Positions 18,935 through 27,395 are shown, counted from the first letter of the stretch. The stretch is DNA of 64,000 nt from Sulfurovum sp. UBA12169 (GCA_002742845.1 DLUH01000005.1:445707-509706), one strand, 5' to 3'. Notes: generated by a model from the letters alone, not told the origin. Program-made: numbers and translations.

Positions 18935-19312
18935 ATGATAGGCAGTATACCCCAACCAGCATTTTATATTTTCAAGTGTCAGCAGAGTGCACCTCCGGGA
19001 ATGCCGAAACCAAGCTGCGTAAGCCAAAATGATCCGGAATCCCAGCAGCTTTTTCAGCACTTGGCGCAAAGTCTGATGATGAAAGGAATTATCGGTACTG
19101 TGCAGCCGGTACAGACGGGATGCTTAAATCGTTGCCAGCAGGGACCCGTTATGCTTGTTGAGCCTGGACACACAATGTATGTAGGATTGACAAAAGAAAA
19201 AATTGACCGCATTATAGAAGAACATATTATCGGCGGAAATGTGGTGAAGGAATATGTAATAGCTGAAGAAATGTGGGGGGAACCTACCCCGCCGGCGAGC
19301 ATAGCCAGATAA
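18935..19312 (+). CDS. (2Fe-2S) ferredoxin domain protein, thioredoxin-like fold
   Basis: 125 aa. Cysteine pattern Cys-x12-Cys (KCQQSAPPGMPKPSCV) followed by GCLNRCQQGPVMLVEP matches the thioredoxin-like 2Fe-2S ferredoxins (Shethna type and NuoE C-domain). The last Cys pair is spaced C-x3-C as expected. An electron carrier role is likely but the partner is unknown. Start ATG 18935 has AAGGA 6 nt upstream; the GTG at 18932 is less well placed. A monocistronic gene: -10 like TAAAAT before it, stem-loop after it. Confidence 0.8.
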   Translation: MIGSIPQPAFYIFKCQQSAPPGMPKPSCVSQNDPESQQLFQHLAQSLMMKGIIGTVQPVQTGCLNRCQQGPVMLVEPGHTMYVGLTKEKIDRIIEEHIIGGNVVKEYVIAEEMWGEPTPPASIAR

Positions 19313-19338
19313 CAGCTGCTGTTAGTAAAAAATTGTTC

Positions 19339-19359
19339 GCCCCATACTTGCTTTGGGGC
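19339..19359 (+). terminator. Stem-loop after the ferredoxin gene
   Basis: GCCCCA (19339-19344) and TGGGGC (19354-19359) enclose 9 nt. Only a weak AACTTC follows, so termination strength is doubtful. Confidence 0.45.
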
Positions 19360-19464
19360 AACTTCATAGGTAATCATAAATTCAGAGACAAAATGAGAAG
19401 ACGACAATTATTGTTTCACCTTCACTCCACAATTTTGAGTATAATAGTAATGAACAGATTTTGG

Positions 19465-19470
19465 TATAAT
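19465..19470 (+). promoter_or_regulatory. -10 element of panD
   Basis: GGTATAAT ends 52 bp before the panD start and has the extended -10-like form. No obvious -35. Confidence 0.55.
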
Positions 19471-19522
19471 TGCAAAAAAGTAGAGAAATGCAAGGTGTCG
19501 CTTATTTTGAAGGAGAACAGAT

Positions 19523-19891
19523 ATGAACATTACGATGCTTTATAGCAAAATTCATAGAGCAACAGTTACGGATGCAAATTTGAATTATGTAGGTTCTATA
19601 ACAATAGATCAAGAACTTTTGGATGCTGCCAAGATGCGAGTGGGTCAAAAGATAGATATTGTCAATGTCAATAACGGCGAGAGGTTTTCTACCTATATTA
19701 TCGCCGGAGAACGGGGAAAGGGTGATATTTGTCTCAACGGGGCTGCAGCCAGAAAAGTGCATAGGGGTGATAAGATTATTATTATTGCCTATGCGATGAT
19801 GAGCGAAGAAGAGGCAGACAGCTATGTGCCAAAGATTGTGATCCTGGATGATGATAACACCATTTCACAAACTTTTGAAGGATTGAAATAG
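19523..19891 (+). CDS. panD: Aspartate 1-decarboxylase
   Basis: 122 aa proenzyme. Converts L-aspartate to beta-alanine for pantothenate and CoA. The autocleavage site Gly24-Ser25 (YVGSIT) that creates the pyruvoyl cofactor is intact, as are Lys9 (YSKIHRA) and the NGAAAR loop. SD AAGGAGAACAGAT. Its stop is followed directly by ebfC, so the two are one unit. Confidence 0.96.
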   Translation: MNITMLYSKIHRATVTDANLNYVGSITIDQELLDAAKMRVGQKIDIVNVNNGERFSTYIIAGERGKGDICLNGAAARKVHRGDKIIIIAYAMMSEEEADSYVPKIVILDDDNTISQTFEGLK

Positions 19892-20206
19892 ATGTTTGAA
19901 GGATTAGATTTGGGCAATATGAGCAAAATGCTCGAACAGATGCAGGAAAAAGCCAAGACACTTCAGGAAGAAGCCAAAAATATTGAGTTGACAGCGAAAA
20001 GCGGCGGTGGGCTCGTCGTAGTAAAAGCCAATGGCGCAGGGGAGATTATAGATGTTGAGATCGATGACAGCCTATTGGAAGATAAAGAATCGCTGCAGAT
20101 TTTACTTATAAGTGCAATGAATGATGTGATCAAAATGGTAGAAGACAATAAAAAGTCTCAGGCGCTGGGAATGATGGGTGGATTCAATCCTTTCGGATCA
20201 AAATAG
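19892..20206 (+). CDS. ebfC: YbaB/EbfC family nucleoid-associated protein
   Basis: 104 aa. Typical features: an opening rich in Met and Gln ([18 protein letters not shown]), [18 protein letters not shown], and the DLLEDKE-like helix ([12 protein letters not shown]). Members form tweezer-like dimers that bind DNA. It abuts panD. It converges with the 42-aa gene on the other strand, 2 bp apart. Confidence 0.92.
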   Translation: MFEGLDLGNMSKMLEQMQEKAKTLQEEAKNIELTAKSGGGLVVVKANGAGEIIDVEIDDSLLEDKESLQILLISAMNDVIKMVEDNKKSQALGMMGGFNPFGSK

Positions 20207-20208
20207 GT

Positions 20209-20337
20209 TTATAGTTTTTTGACATCGACAAGATAGTTGAATTCCTTGGATGATTGCAGTTTAACGATTGCTCTTGATGTTAACGAGTGATATCCATCTA
20301 ACTTAATCACTTTTTTAAGGATTTTGCTTATTTTCAT
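20209..20337 (-). CDS. 42-aa microprotein under a Pho-type promoter, function unknown
   Basis: A short reverse-strand gene starting MKISKILKKVIKLDGYH and ending LVDVKKL. The strong SD AAAGGAGAAATC is 3-4 nt from ATG 20337. Upstream on the same strand lies a Pho box with the same spacing to a -10 (TATGAT) as in pstS. The protein is basic with an amphipathic N-terminal helix and no signal peptide, Cys or clear membrane span. I know no homologue. Codon use, SD and promoter make a real gene likely; the product could also be the by-product of a small regulatory RNA. Confidence 0.6.
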   Translation of the reverse strand: MKISKILKKVIKLDGYHSLTSRAIVKLQSSKEFNYLVDVKKL

Positions 20338-20384
20338 CTTGATTTCTCCTTTATAGTTTTTTGATCTCTCTTTGAGATAATAAA

Positions 20385-20417
20385 ATCATACAATAGCAAG
20401 ATTACCAAACGGTAACA
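20385..20417 (-). promoter_or_regulatory. Pho box and -10 for the 42-aa gene
   Basis: Reverse strand: TGTTACC-GTTT-GGTAATC (20417-20400), 9 bp, TATGAT (20390-20385). The predicted leader is about 40 nt. The box ends 9 bp before the start codon of the divergent ankyrin gene, so bound PhoB could interfere with that gene. Confidence 0.7.
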
Positions 20418-20428
20418 TAGGATAGATG

Positions 20429-20959
20429 ATGAATGAAATGACAGAAGTGATAGCCAACGATTCTCTGGTAAAAATGAAATCAATGCTTGAAAACGGAGCA
20501 AGTGCAATCAAGCCGATCCTCATCGGGGAAGAGTATGATCTTGAAGAGTATGACGAGATCAGCCCGCTTTTTTATGCGATACGCAAATATGCTTCTATTG
20601 AAATGATAGAGCTTTTGCTTGCGCATGGAGCAAATATTTATGATGTCGATAGAGATGGAGTGAGTGCTCTTGATATCGCTATTAAGTTTAAGCGCAAAGA
20701 AGTTGTCAAACTTTGTATAAACAAAGGCATTGATCTAAATCAGACAAAACGAAAAAGCGGTATCTTGCCTCTGATGCTGGCTTCATGTTTTAGTGATTTA
20801 GAAATGATCGCACTTCTCATTGAGTCAGGCGCCAAGTTGGATGCAAAAGACGGCTCAGGAGCAACAGCAAAGGACTATGCAAAAAAACTAGGGCAGAAAA
20901 AGGTCGTTGAATTTTTAGAAGAAAAAGGAGCCAAGTTTAATCTCTATCCCAATGAATAA
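20429..20959 (+). CDS. Ankyrin repeat protein
   Basis: 176 aa from ATG 20429 (ATG 20426 is possible but only 3 nt from AGGA). Three to four ankyrin repeats are visible: ISPLFYAIRKYASIEMIELLLAHGA-type, VSALDIAIKFKRKEVVKLCI, and LPLMLASCFSDLEMIALLIE, ending GATAKDYAKKLGQKKVVEFL. No signal peptide, so a cytoplasmic binding protein of unknown partner. It is divergent from the 42-aa gene and followed by a strong palindrome. Confidence 0.85.
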   Translation: MNEMTEVIANDSLVKMKSMLENGASAIKPILIGEEYDLEEYDEISPLFYAIRKYASIEMIELLLAHGANIYDVDRDGVSALDIAIKFKRKEVVKLCINKGIDLNQTKRKSGILPLMLASCFSDLEMIALLIESGAKLDAKDGSGATAKDYAKKLGQKKVVEFLEEKGAKFNLYPNE

Positions 20960-20996
20960 TGTTGCCTGATTGAACCAATTCAATCTTTGAAAACAC

Positions 20997-21030
20997 AAGC
21001 AAGCCGCGGCTTGCTTCCGCATCCTTTTTA
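20997..21030 (+). terminator. Terminator after the ankyrin gene
   Basis: AAGCAAGCCG (20997-21006) and CGGCTTGCTT (21007-21016) form a perfect palindrome. As a hairpin the centre opens. A CCGCATCCTTTTT tail follows. Confidence 0.7.
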
Positions 21031-21095
21031 ACCTTCGGTTTATCATCGTGTAAAAACTTCATCTCAAAATACTCTGATTTTATATATTGCCAAAA

Positions 21096-21148
21096 TGTTA
21101 TCAAATGGTCTCGTTTGTTATCAATATGTTACGCCTGTTATTTATGAT
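21096..21148 (+). promoter_or_regulatory. Double Pho box and -10 of the Ig-like lipoprotein operon
   Basis: Main box TGTTATC-AATA-TGTTACG (21116-21133), 9 bp, TATGAT (21143-21148). A further TGTTATC lies 20 bp upstream (21096-21102), about two helical turns away, with a poor second half-site. Confidence 0.75.
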
Positions 21149-21179
21149 TCATGGCAAATTTGACAACAAGGAATACGCA

Positions 21180-22559
21180 ATGAGTAAAAAAATAATTTTG
21201 TCGGCATGTGTTGCTTCGGCAATATTTATGTTTTCAGGATGCGACAGCAGCAACAGCGAAGCAGACGCGGAGGCAACCGGAACATTTATTGATGCGGCAG
21301 TTGTGGGGTTATCGTATACATGCGACAAATCAAACAAAAGCGGCGTAACGGACGGGGAGGGAAAATTTACCTGTAAAGTGGGAGACAGCATCTCATTTAA
21401 GCTTGGCGCTATGGAATTTGGGCCGGTTGAAGTGGAAGACGGCATGATCGTAACACCTTATATACTGTATCCTAAAAATGATACAGCAGCAGTCAATCTG
21501 GCGCAGCTTCTCCTGACGCTTGACAGTGATAATAATCCTGATAATGAAATTGTACTTGATCCAAAACAGGTAGAAGAAATTATAACCAATCCGCTTGATG
21601 CAGCAAGCAGCGAGTTTGAAGGAGATGCCCAAACGCTTCTTCGTCAGGCAGACCTTGTGCTGGTTGACGAGAAAACAGCGGTAGATCACCTTAAGAAATC
21701 CGATACAGAAGCACCTATTGTAACACTGCTCGGCGAAGAAACAGTTACTATCATGGCAAACGCGGCAAAAACAAGTTATGCAGATGCAGGCGCAACAGCC
21801 TATGATGCTTTTGAGGGCGCAATGGATCCTAAAAAGTCCGGTTCGGTCGATACTGCAACAGCAGGCACTTATATTATAACGTATACTGCGACGGACAAAG
21901 CAGGCAATAGCGCAAGCAAAACAAGAACCGTGATTGTTCAAGAAGCGCCAGTAGCCGATACGACACCGCCTACGGTAATACTAAACGGGGAAACGACCGT
22001 CACCATAATGGTGGGCGCAACGTATAGTGATGCAGGAGCGACGGCAAGCGACAACGTAGACGGCACATTGACACCGATCATGAGCGGAAGTGTCAATACA
22101 GCTGCAGCGGGTACCTATGTGATTACATGGACAGCTACGGATGCAGCAGGCAATGTGGGCACGGCAACTAGAACGGTCATTGTTGAAGAGGCACCTGTTG
22201 TTGAAGATACAACACCCCCGCAAATCACCCTAAACGGAGAAGAGCTGATAACGGTTTACAAGGGAACAGTCTTTACAGATCCGGGAGCAAGTGCAATCGA
22301 TGAGGTTGACGGAAGCATCAATGTGGTATCAAGTGGTATAGTAGATACCCAAACGGTCGGAGAATACACGATAACGTATACTGCAACGGATGCAGCAGGG
22401 AATACAGCGACCCTAACAAGAACGGTTAAGGTAGTCGAATGCCAGAATGTTAACCCGATTACGGGCGGATGCGAAGACGAGCCCACGGCGCCAACGGAAC
22501 CTACAGAGCCTACTGAGTGTCAAAATGTTAACCCGATTACGGGCGGATGCGAAGACTAA
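21180..22559 (+). CDS. Secreted lipoprotein with three Ig-like (DUF5011/HYR-type) domains
   Basis: 459 aa from ATG 21180; the longer frame upstream crosses the promoter and has no SD. Signal peptide with lipobox FSGC (Cys about residue 19). An N-terminal domain (FIDAAVVGLSYTC ... LLLTLDSDNNPDN) of a kind common in surface lipoproteins is followed by three repeats of about 80 aa, each opening D(T)xPP.(V/I)TLNGE and closing YTATDxAGN...TRTV. The end carries two copies of CQNVNPITGGCED separated by a Pro/Thr/Glu linker. Probably an extracellular adhesive or ligand-binding stalk. First gene after a double Pho box; the beta-helix gene follows after 22 bp. Confidence 0.8.
   Translation: MSKKIILSACVASAIFMFSGCDSSNSEADAEATGTFIDAAVVGLSYTCDKSNKSGVTDGEGKFTCKVGDSISFKLGAMEFGPVEVEDGMIVTPYILYPKNDTAAVNLAQLLLTLDSDNNPDNEIVLDPKQVEEIITNPLDAASSEFEGDAQTLLRQADLVLVDEKTAVDHLKKSDTEAPIVTLLGEETVTIMANAAKTSYADAGATAYDAFEGAMDPKKSGSVDTATAGTYIITYTATDKAGNSASKTRTVIVQEAPVADTTPPTVILNGETTVTIMVGATYSDAGATASDNVDGTLTPIMSGSVNTAAAGTYVITWTATDAAGNVGTATRTVIVEEAPVVEDTTPPQITLNGEELITVYKGTVFTDPGASAIDEVDGSINVVSSGIVDTQTVGEYTITYTATDAAGNTATLTRTVKVVECQNVNPITGGCEDEPTAPTEPTEPTECQNVNPITGGCED
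22440..22556 (+). repeat. Direct repeat encoding a duplicated Cys-containing motif
   Basis: Two copies of the 13-codon unit for CQNVNPITGGCED (22440-22478 and 22518-22556). Their last 33 bp are identical in DNA sequence, indicating recent duplication or gene conversion. Confidence 0.85.
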
Positions 22560-22581
22560 AACAAATAATAAAGGAGAAAAA

Positions 22582-24126
22582 ATGTATTTTAAATCAAGAT
22601 TTTTAGCCAGTTCAGTTGTTGCAGCCTCTGTTTTAAGTGGGTCGCTTTATGCAGCCGAGTATGCCAATACGAGTTTTTATGTTGCGTATGATAGCGCCGA
22701 TAAAACGCAATATGCGCTAGTTATGCCTTCTGTAAATAAAATTTATACACATAAGGCAGGGCAAATCCAAGTTGAGGATCTTACGCAAATCGATAATCAG
22801 TTCAGCAGTTTTCCTGCTTACAATAACGGAGAACTTTGTTTCCCTGCCCTTAAAGAGGGCGCTACGGGAGATGGCGGTGCATCGACAATGGCCAATCATT
22901 GTTATGATGTAAATTTTTATTATATTCAAAAAGAGATCATTCCTACAGGTGCCGCATTCATGCTTTATTATGATGTTGGAGAGAAGGTTTATGAAGGGCT
23001 TGCGGGAAAACCGGATACCTTCCTTGTGGTTAAAGACGGGGAGACGATCAGCAATGAAAACAGTATCACCGAAGACGATTATGAAAATTTCAGTTTTGAT
23101 CATACAACGGCTACAGCAACGATAGTGGACTCTGCTGTCAAACCCCAAGAGGCACTGCCAAGCAGCATTGCGGGAGAAATGATATTAACAAAAGACAAAC
23201 TATGGCTGATCGATGGGCTGGTAGTGGTAGAGAGCGGCGCGACATTGACAATCGAGCCCGGTACGACGATTGCGGCTTATGACGGTACGGGAGAACAAAC
23301 TTCTTATATGATCGTAGATAAAGGTGCGAAGATCATGGCTGATGGTACGGAAACTGAGCCGATTATATTTACTTCTACAAAAGCAGCGATTGACGGCGAA
23401 GCGCCTGCAATAGGACAGTGGGGCGGCTTGACAATCATCGGACATGCGGCTAACGATCAGGTTAAAGCGTATGAAGTCAATGCGGACTTTGTAGCGGATG
23501 CTACCAATATGGAAGATAACTCGGGTATCCTCAGACATGTGAAGATCCTCAACTCAGGTATCACAATGGAAGTCGATAAAGAGATCAACGGCCTTTCTAT
23601 GGTGGGCGTAGGTTCGGGAACAGTCGTGGAGAATATTACAGTGGATCTTTCAGATGATGACGGTATCGAGCTATGGGGCGGCACAGTTAATCTGACAAAT
23701 GTCAATATTACAAGATGTACAGATGACTATTTCGATGTTGATGACGGATTCTCCGGAACCGTAAAAAACCTCAATATCGCAACCACCACAGGCAACGCTG
23801 CAGTTGAGATGTCAGGTACGACACATGCGACGTTCGACGGATTTAACATTGTGCAAAACGGTTCGGCAAAAGAAGGCGGTATTTACTTTAAAGGTGATGG
23901 CATAGGCGGACATTTTAAAAACGGTACAATCGCAGACAACGTAAACGATACTTACGGCGCGTTCTATTCAATGAGCGGCGACAAAACTTCTGATACCGTC
24001 GATGCGGCCAACATTTCATTTGCCAATGTGACAATCGAAGGCACTTCTACAGGCGCTAGATTTACAGGTACTTCAGCGGCTACGCTTGAGGGGATTTTTG
24101 ATAACGGTACAGAAAATACGAAATAA
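22582..24126 (+). CDS. Secreted right-handed beta-helix protein, Pho-operon member
   Basis: 514 aa starting at ATG 22582 (SD AAAGGAGAAAAA). Signal peptide with cleavage near SLYA-AEY. After an N-terminal domain of about 170 aa comes a segment LTKDKLWLIDGLVVVESGATL followed by IEPGTTI, then GQWGGLTIIG and many short strand-turn repeats rich in Gly, Asn and Asp (for example ISGT/NGTIADN types), the form of a parallel beta-helix. Such proteins sit beside TonB-dependent receptors in many proteobacteria and are often mislabelled. Likely surface-exposed binding or processing of the receptor's ligand; the ligand is unknown. Earlier in-frame ATGs lie inside the lipoprotein gene and are artefacts of its repeat. 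Confidence 0.75.
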   Translation: MYFKSRFLASSVVAASVLSGSLYAAEYANTSFYVAYDSADKTQYALVMPSVNKIYTHKAGQIQVEDLTQIDNQFSSFPAYNNGELCFPALKEGATGDGGASTMANHCYDVNFYYIQKEIIPTGAAFMLYYDVGEKVYEGLAGKPDTFLVVKDGETISNENSITEDDYENFSFDHTTATATIVDSAVKPQEALPSSIAGEMILTKDKLWLIDGLVVVESGATLTIEPGTTIAAYDGTGEQTSYMIVDKGAKIMADGTETEPIIFTSTKAAIDGEAPAIGQWGGLTIIGHAANDQVKAYEVNADFVADATNMEDNSGILRHVKILNSGITMEVDKEINGLSMVGVGSGTVVENITVDLSDDDGIELWGGTVNLTNVNITRCTDDYFDVDDGFSGTVKNLNIATTTGNAAVEMSGTTHATFDGFNIVQNGSAKEGGIYFKGDGIGGHFKNGTIADNVNDTYGAFYSMSGDKTSDTVDAANISFANVTIEGTSTGARFTGTSAATLEGIFDNGTENTK

Positions 24127-24132
24127 CTCTTC

Positions 24133-24158
24133 CAACAAGCAGTATCAGCTGCTTGTTG
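24133..24158 (+). terminator. Stem-loop after the beta-helix gene
   Basis: CAACAAGCAG (24133-24142) and CTGCTTGTTG (24149-24158), a perfect 10-bp stem with 6-nt loop. There is no U-run, so it may be a processing or partial-termination site. Confidence 0.5.
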
Positions 24159-24206
24159 TAACTGCAAAACCCCAATCATACAAATCCTTAAAAAATATTT
24201 TCATTC

Positions 24207-24239
24207 TGTAACCATTACGTTACAGGTTTTCATTAGAAT
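24207..24239 (+). promoter_or_regulatory. Pho box and -10 of the DUF3450-TonB system operon
   Basis: TGTAACC-ATTA-CGTTACA (24207-24224), 9 bp, TAGAAT (24234-24239). The predicted transcript starts about 24 nt before the DUF3450 gene. Confidence 0.75.
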
Positions 24240-24269
24240 TTCGCAAAATTACATCCTTTGGAGTATATA

Positions 24270-25037
24270 ATGATTACTACACCCAAAAAGCTGCTGTTTT
24301 TGCTGGCAGCTTCACAGACTATCTTGTCTCCTATGCTTATGGCTGAAGATCAGATGGTTCAATCAATTATGCAATTAAGATCGGAAGTAGAGAAACTCTA
24401 TACACAGATTGATGACAATAGAGATGCATACAAGTCGCAAATGAAGTCAAATGCATTGCAGGTTTCAGACAATGAAGCACAGATCAATCGCCAGGAAACC
24501 TCCTTGAAGCTTACAAATCAAAATATCGAGAAGGTGCAGAAAAAAATTGAAATGTTGGGAAATTCAACCATGGATTTTAAACCTATTGTTTTTGATGCGT
24601 TGGATGCACTTGAAAATGTGATCAAAGCAGGGGTGCCGTTCAAGATAGATGAACGAGTATCAGCTCTTCGCCAAATCAAAAACGATCTTCAAAGCGGTAA
24701 TATTACCCAAGAAAAGGCGTTGGCACTTACATGGTCAAGCTATGATGATGCATTGCGCCTGACTAAAGAGATAGGCCAGTTCAAACAAGAGATTGTACTT
24801 GAGGGTAAATCTACTATGGCAAAGATCGCAAAAATCGGTTCTGTAATGATGTTCTTTGCAACTCCTGATAATAAAGTAGGGTATGTCAAACAAAACGGAA
24901 ATCAGTATAGCTATGTTATTGCCAAAGATGACACAGAGCGTTCACAGATTATCGATTTTTTTGATTCTTTGCAAAAACAGATCCGTACCGGATATTTTAC
25001 GCTGCCAAATGCACTACTACTTAGAGGAGCAAACTAA
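24270..25037 (+). CDS. DUF3450 periplasmic coiled-coil protein of a TonB2-type system
   Basis: 255 aa with signal peptide (start MITTPKKLLFLLAAS, cleavage near LMAED) and a long coiled coil at about residues 25-95, then a small alpha/beta domain. The fit to DUF3450 rests on this architecture and on its place first in a DUF3450-TtpC-ExbB-ExbD-TonB-TPR series, the order I know from the Vibrio TonB2 locus. GGAG lies 6 nt before ATG 24270. The stop shares a base with the next start (TAATG). Probable role: periplasmic part of an energised outer-membrane uptake machine. Confidence 0.8.
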   Translation: MITTPKKLLFLLAASQTILSPMLMAEDQMVQSIMQLRSEVEKLYTQIDDNRDAYKSQMKSNALQVSDNEAQINRQETSLKLTNQNIEKVQKKIEMLGNSTMDFKPIVFDALDALENVIKAGVPFKIDERVSALRQIKNDLQSGNITQEKALALTWSSYDDALRLTKEIGQFKQEIVLEGKSTMAKIAKIGSVMMFFATPDNKVGYVKQNGNQYSYVIAKDDTERSQIIDFFDSLQKQIRTGYFTLPNALLLRGAN

Positions 25038-26371
25038 TGAAAGCATCATCTATGATTAAATTATTTTATATGATAGCAGCATTACTGATGGTATCAACAG
25101 CCGCATATTCAAATGAACTTGAAAGAGCATATCAAAAAGAGTATGCCTATTTGAAAGCGCAGAAAGAAGAATTGGAAAAACGATTGATATCAGACAAGGT
25201 GCAGCAAGAAAAAGACCTGAATGCCTCAAAGCAGAAGATAGAAGAACTTCAAAAAAAGTTATTGGAGATATCCGAAGCATCAAAAGTCAGTGGCGAAAAA
25301 CTTGAAAAACTCAATAAAGAACTTTCAGAAAGGGAAGAAAACGGCGGATTTGCAGGCGACGTAGTAAATCAGGCACGCATGACGCTTGAACCTTACGGGA
25401 TTGTACTTGCCGATGACAATAAAACGACTGATCTCCAAAAGATTCAACAGGCATTTTCCTCGTCGATAAAGCTTTATGGCGAACTCTCTTCCCTGAGAAA
25501 TGAAAAAGGCGAATTTTACCTTCCGGATGGGAAAAAGGCACAAGGAGATATCGTTAAAGTTGGGAATATCGCTGCCTACGGTATCTCAAAAATGGCCGCA
25601 GGTGCGCTGGCCCCGGCAGGAGACAGCGCTTACAAGCTGTGGAATGCAGCAGGATCGTCTGATGATGCAAAAGCAATGTTTGCCAAGGAAAAGACGGGCA
25701 ATATCGATATCTTTGTATATGAAAACCTTGATAAAGAGGTGGATTATGTAAAAGAAAAAACCATAGAAGATACGCTTGCGGACGGAGGGATGATCGGGTA
25801 TATCACTTTTGGTCTTGGTCTTTTCGGGTTGATACTTTTGGGATTGAGAGCGATTAATCTGATTCAGGCAAGTTCCAATGTCAATGAAATTACGTCGATT
25901 GTCGTTGAAAAGGTTCAAAGCGGAAAAATACATGAAGCACTTGAGGCGATCAAAAAGTATGAAGGCTCAACCGCAAGGGTGATCAAGTCGGCGCTGAGAA
26001 ATATCGATAAAGACAGAGAACATATCGAAGATGTCATTATGGAAAATATCCTTAATGAAAGCAGCCAAATTGACAAGTTTGGAAGTTTTGTGCTGGTGAT
26101 TGCAGCCGTTGCACCGTTGTTGGGTCTGCTTGGCACAGTGACGGGTATGATTGAAACATTTGATGTTATTACGGAGTTCGGTACGGGTGATCCAAAACTT
26201 CTTTCGGGAGGAATCTCCGCTGCGTTGGTGACGACTATGCAGGGTCTGATCGTAGCAATCCCGCTGCTTTTACTTGGAAACCTGCTCTCAGGATGGGCAC
26301 AGAATATCAAAAATTCAATGGAGCAGAATGCCCTGCATATTGTAAACCTTTATGAGAAACATAGGGGTTGA
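25037..26371 (+). CDS. TtpC-like MotA/TolQ/ExbB proton channel protein
   Basis: 444 aa. Signal peptide (cleaved near TAAYSNE), then a periplasmic coiled coil (about residues 25-100) and globular part, one membrane helix near residue 250 (MIGYITFGLGLFGLILLGL), and a C-terminal MotA/TolQ/ExbB domain with two helices (FVLVIAAVAPLLGLLGTVTG and MQGLIVAIPLLLLGN). The extra periplasmic domain distinguishes TtpC from ordinary ExbB. In Vibrio TtpC is needed for TonB2 function. Coupled to the DUF3450 gene by TAATG, 1 bp before exbB-like. Confidence 0.85.
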   Translation: MKASSMIKLFYMIAALLMVSTAAYSNELERAYQKEYAYLKAQKEELEKRLISDKVQQEKDLNASKQKIEELQKKLLEISEASKVSGEKLEKLNKELSEREENGGFAGDVVNQARMTLEPYGIVLADDNKTTDLQKIQQAFSSSIKLYGELSSLRNEKGEFYLPDGKKAQGDIVKVGNIAAYGISKMAAGALAPAGDSAYKLWNAAGSSDDAKAMFAKEKTGNIDIFVYENLDKEVDYVKEKTIEDTLADGGMIGYITFGLGLFGLILLGLRAINLIQASSNVNEITSIVVEKVQSGKIHEALEAIKKYEGSTARVIKSALRNIDKDREHIEDVIMENILNESSQIDKFGSFVLVIAAVAPLLGLLGTVTGMIETFDVITEFGTGDPKLLSGGISAALVTTMQGLIVAIPLLLLGNLLSGWAQNIKNSMEQNALHIVNLYEKHRG

Positions 26372-26372
26372 T

Positions 26373-26987
26373 ATGCTCTCTCTACTTGAATTTATCAGCA
26401 GATTTGTTGAGCTTATGAATGCCGGAGGATCAGTAATGTGGGTCCTTTTTGTGCTGAACCTGTTTCTTTGGTATGGGCTTGGATACCGGTATTTGCTGCT
26501 CCAGAGAGGAACACAAGGAAATGTCCGCCGTTTGATAGACAAGCATTTATCCAGAGGCGAAAACCAATCTATGCGCGGCGTGCTCGATTATGCTATTGCT
26601 GATGCATTGAGCGCTGCCAACGAAGCAAAAGCTATCGGTGCAGATATACGAAAACATATCGACGGTGCTTTGCTTCCATACTATTCTGAAGTGAATACCT
26701 ACAGAATTTTAACCAAGACGATTGTCGTACTTGCGCCACTGGTCGGACTTCTCGGAACCGTTATAGGGATGATAGAAACGTTCGATGCGCTTCAAAACAG
26801 TTCGATGTTTTCGCAGGGCACAAGCATATCGGGAGGTATTTCCAAAGCGCTCTTTACTACAGAATTGGGGCTGGTTGTAGCAGTACCAGGCCTTATCATC
26901 GGACGTATCTTCGATCGTAAGGCTGAGCGTTTTGAACTTGAATTTGAACAGATCACAGATATTATCGCTACGAAGGATGCAGCATGA
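26373..26987 (+). CDS. exbB: ExbB-like biopolymer transport protein
   Basis: 204 aa with three membrane helices: near residue 25 (VMWVLFVLNLFLWYGLG), then APLVGLLGTVIGMIETFD and TTELGLVVAVPGLIIG, the TM2/TM3 pair of ExbB/TolQ. Start ATG 26373 directly after the preceding stop with AGGGG upstream. Forms the proton-conducting stator with ExbD. Overlaps exbD by 4 bp. Confidence 0.9.
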   Translation: MLSLLEFISRFVELMNAGGSVMWVLFVLNLFLWYGLGYRYLLLQRGTQGNVRRLIDKHLSRGENQSMRGVLDYAIADALSAANEAKAIGADIRKHIDGALLPYYSEVNTYRILTKTIVVLAPLVGLLGTVIGMIETFDALQNSSMFSQGTSISGGISKALFTTELGLVVAVPGLIIGRIFDRKAERFELEFEQITDIIATKDAA

Positions 26988-27388
26988 GAATTAGGCCTAA
27001 AAAACAAGAAGTGGACAATATTGACGTATCCCCTCTGATCGACATGGTATTTATCCTGTTGATCTTTTTTATGGTAACAACAACATTTGTCAAAGATATG
27101 AAGCTGGACATCAACCGCCCCTCTGCAACAAGTGCCAGCAAGGCTGACTCTAAAGTGATACGTGTTTATATTGACAATACGAGCCAGGTCTATATAGACA
27201 ATCAGCCTATACAGCTATGGGCGACCCAGAGTAAGATCAGAGATTTGCTCCGTACGTCTACCGATAAATCTGTACTAGTGATAACCGACGAGACCATTCC
27301 TGTTGAAACCCTCATAGACGTGGTTGACGAATGTCGTATGTCGGGTGCAAAAGATGTAGCAGTTTCTACCTCCAAAGAGATGGGATAA
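26984..27388 (+). CDS. exbD: ExbD-like biopolymer transport protein
   Basis: 134 aa, one N-terminal membrane helix carrying the essential aspartate (SPLIDMVFILLIFFMV) and a periplasmic domain (VLVITDETIPVETLIDVVD). This Asp carries protons in the ExbBD stator. Starts by ATGA overlap with exbB and ends 7 bp before tonB. Confidence 0.92.
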   Translation: MRIRPKKQEVDNIDVSPLIDMVFILLIFFMVTTTFVKDMKLDINRPSATSASKADSKVIRVYIDNTSQVYIDNQPIQLWATQSKIRDLLRTSTDKSVLVITDETIPVETLIDVVDECRMSGAKDVAVSTSKEMG

Positions 27389-27395
27389 TCCTGTC

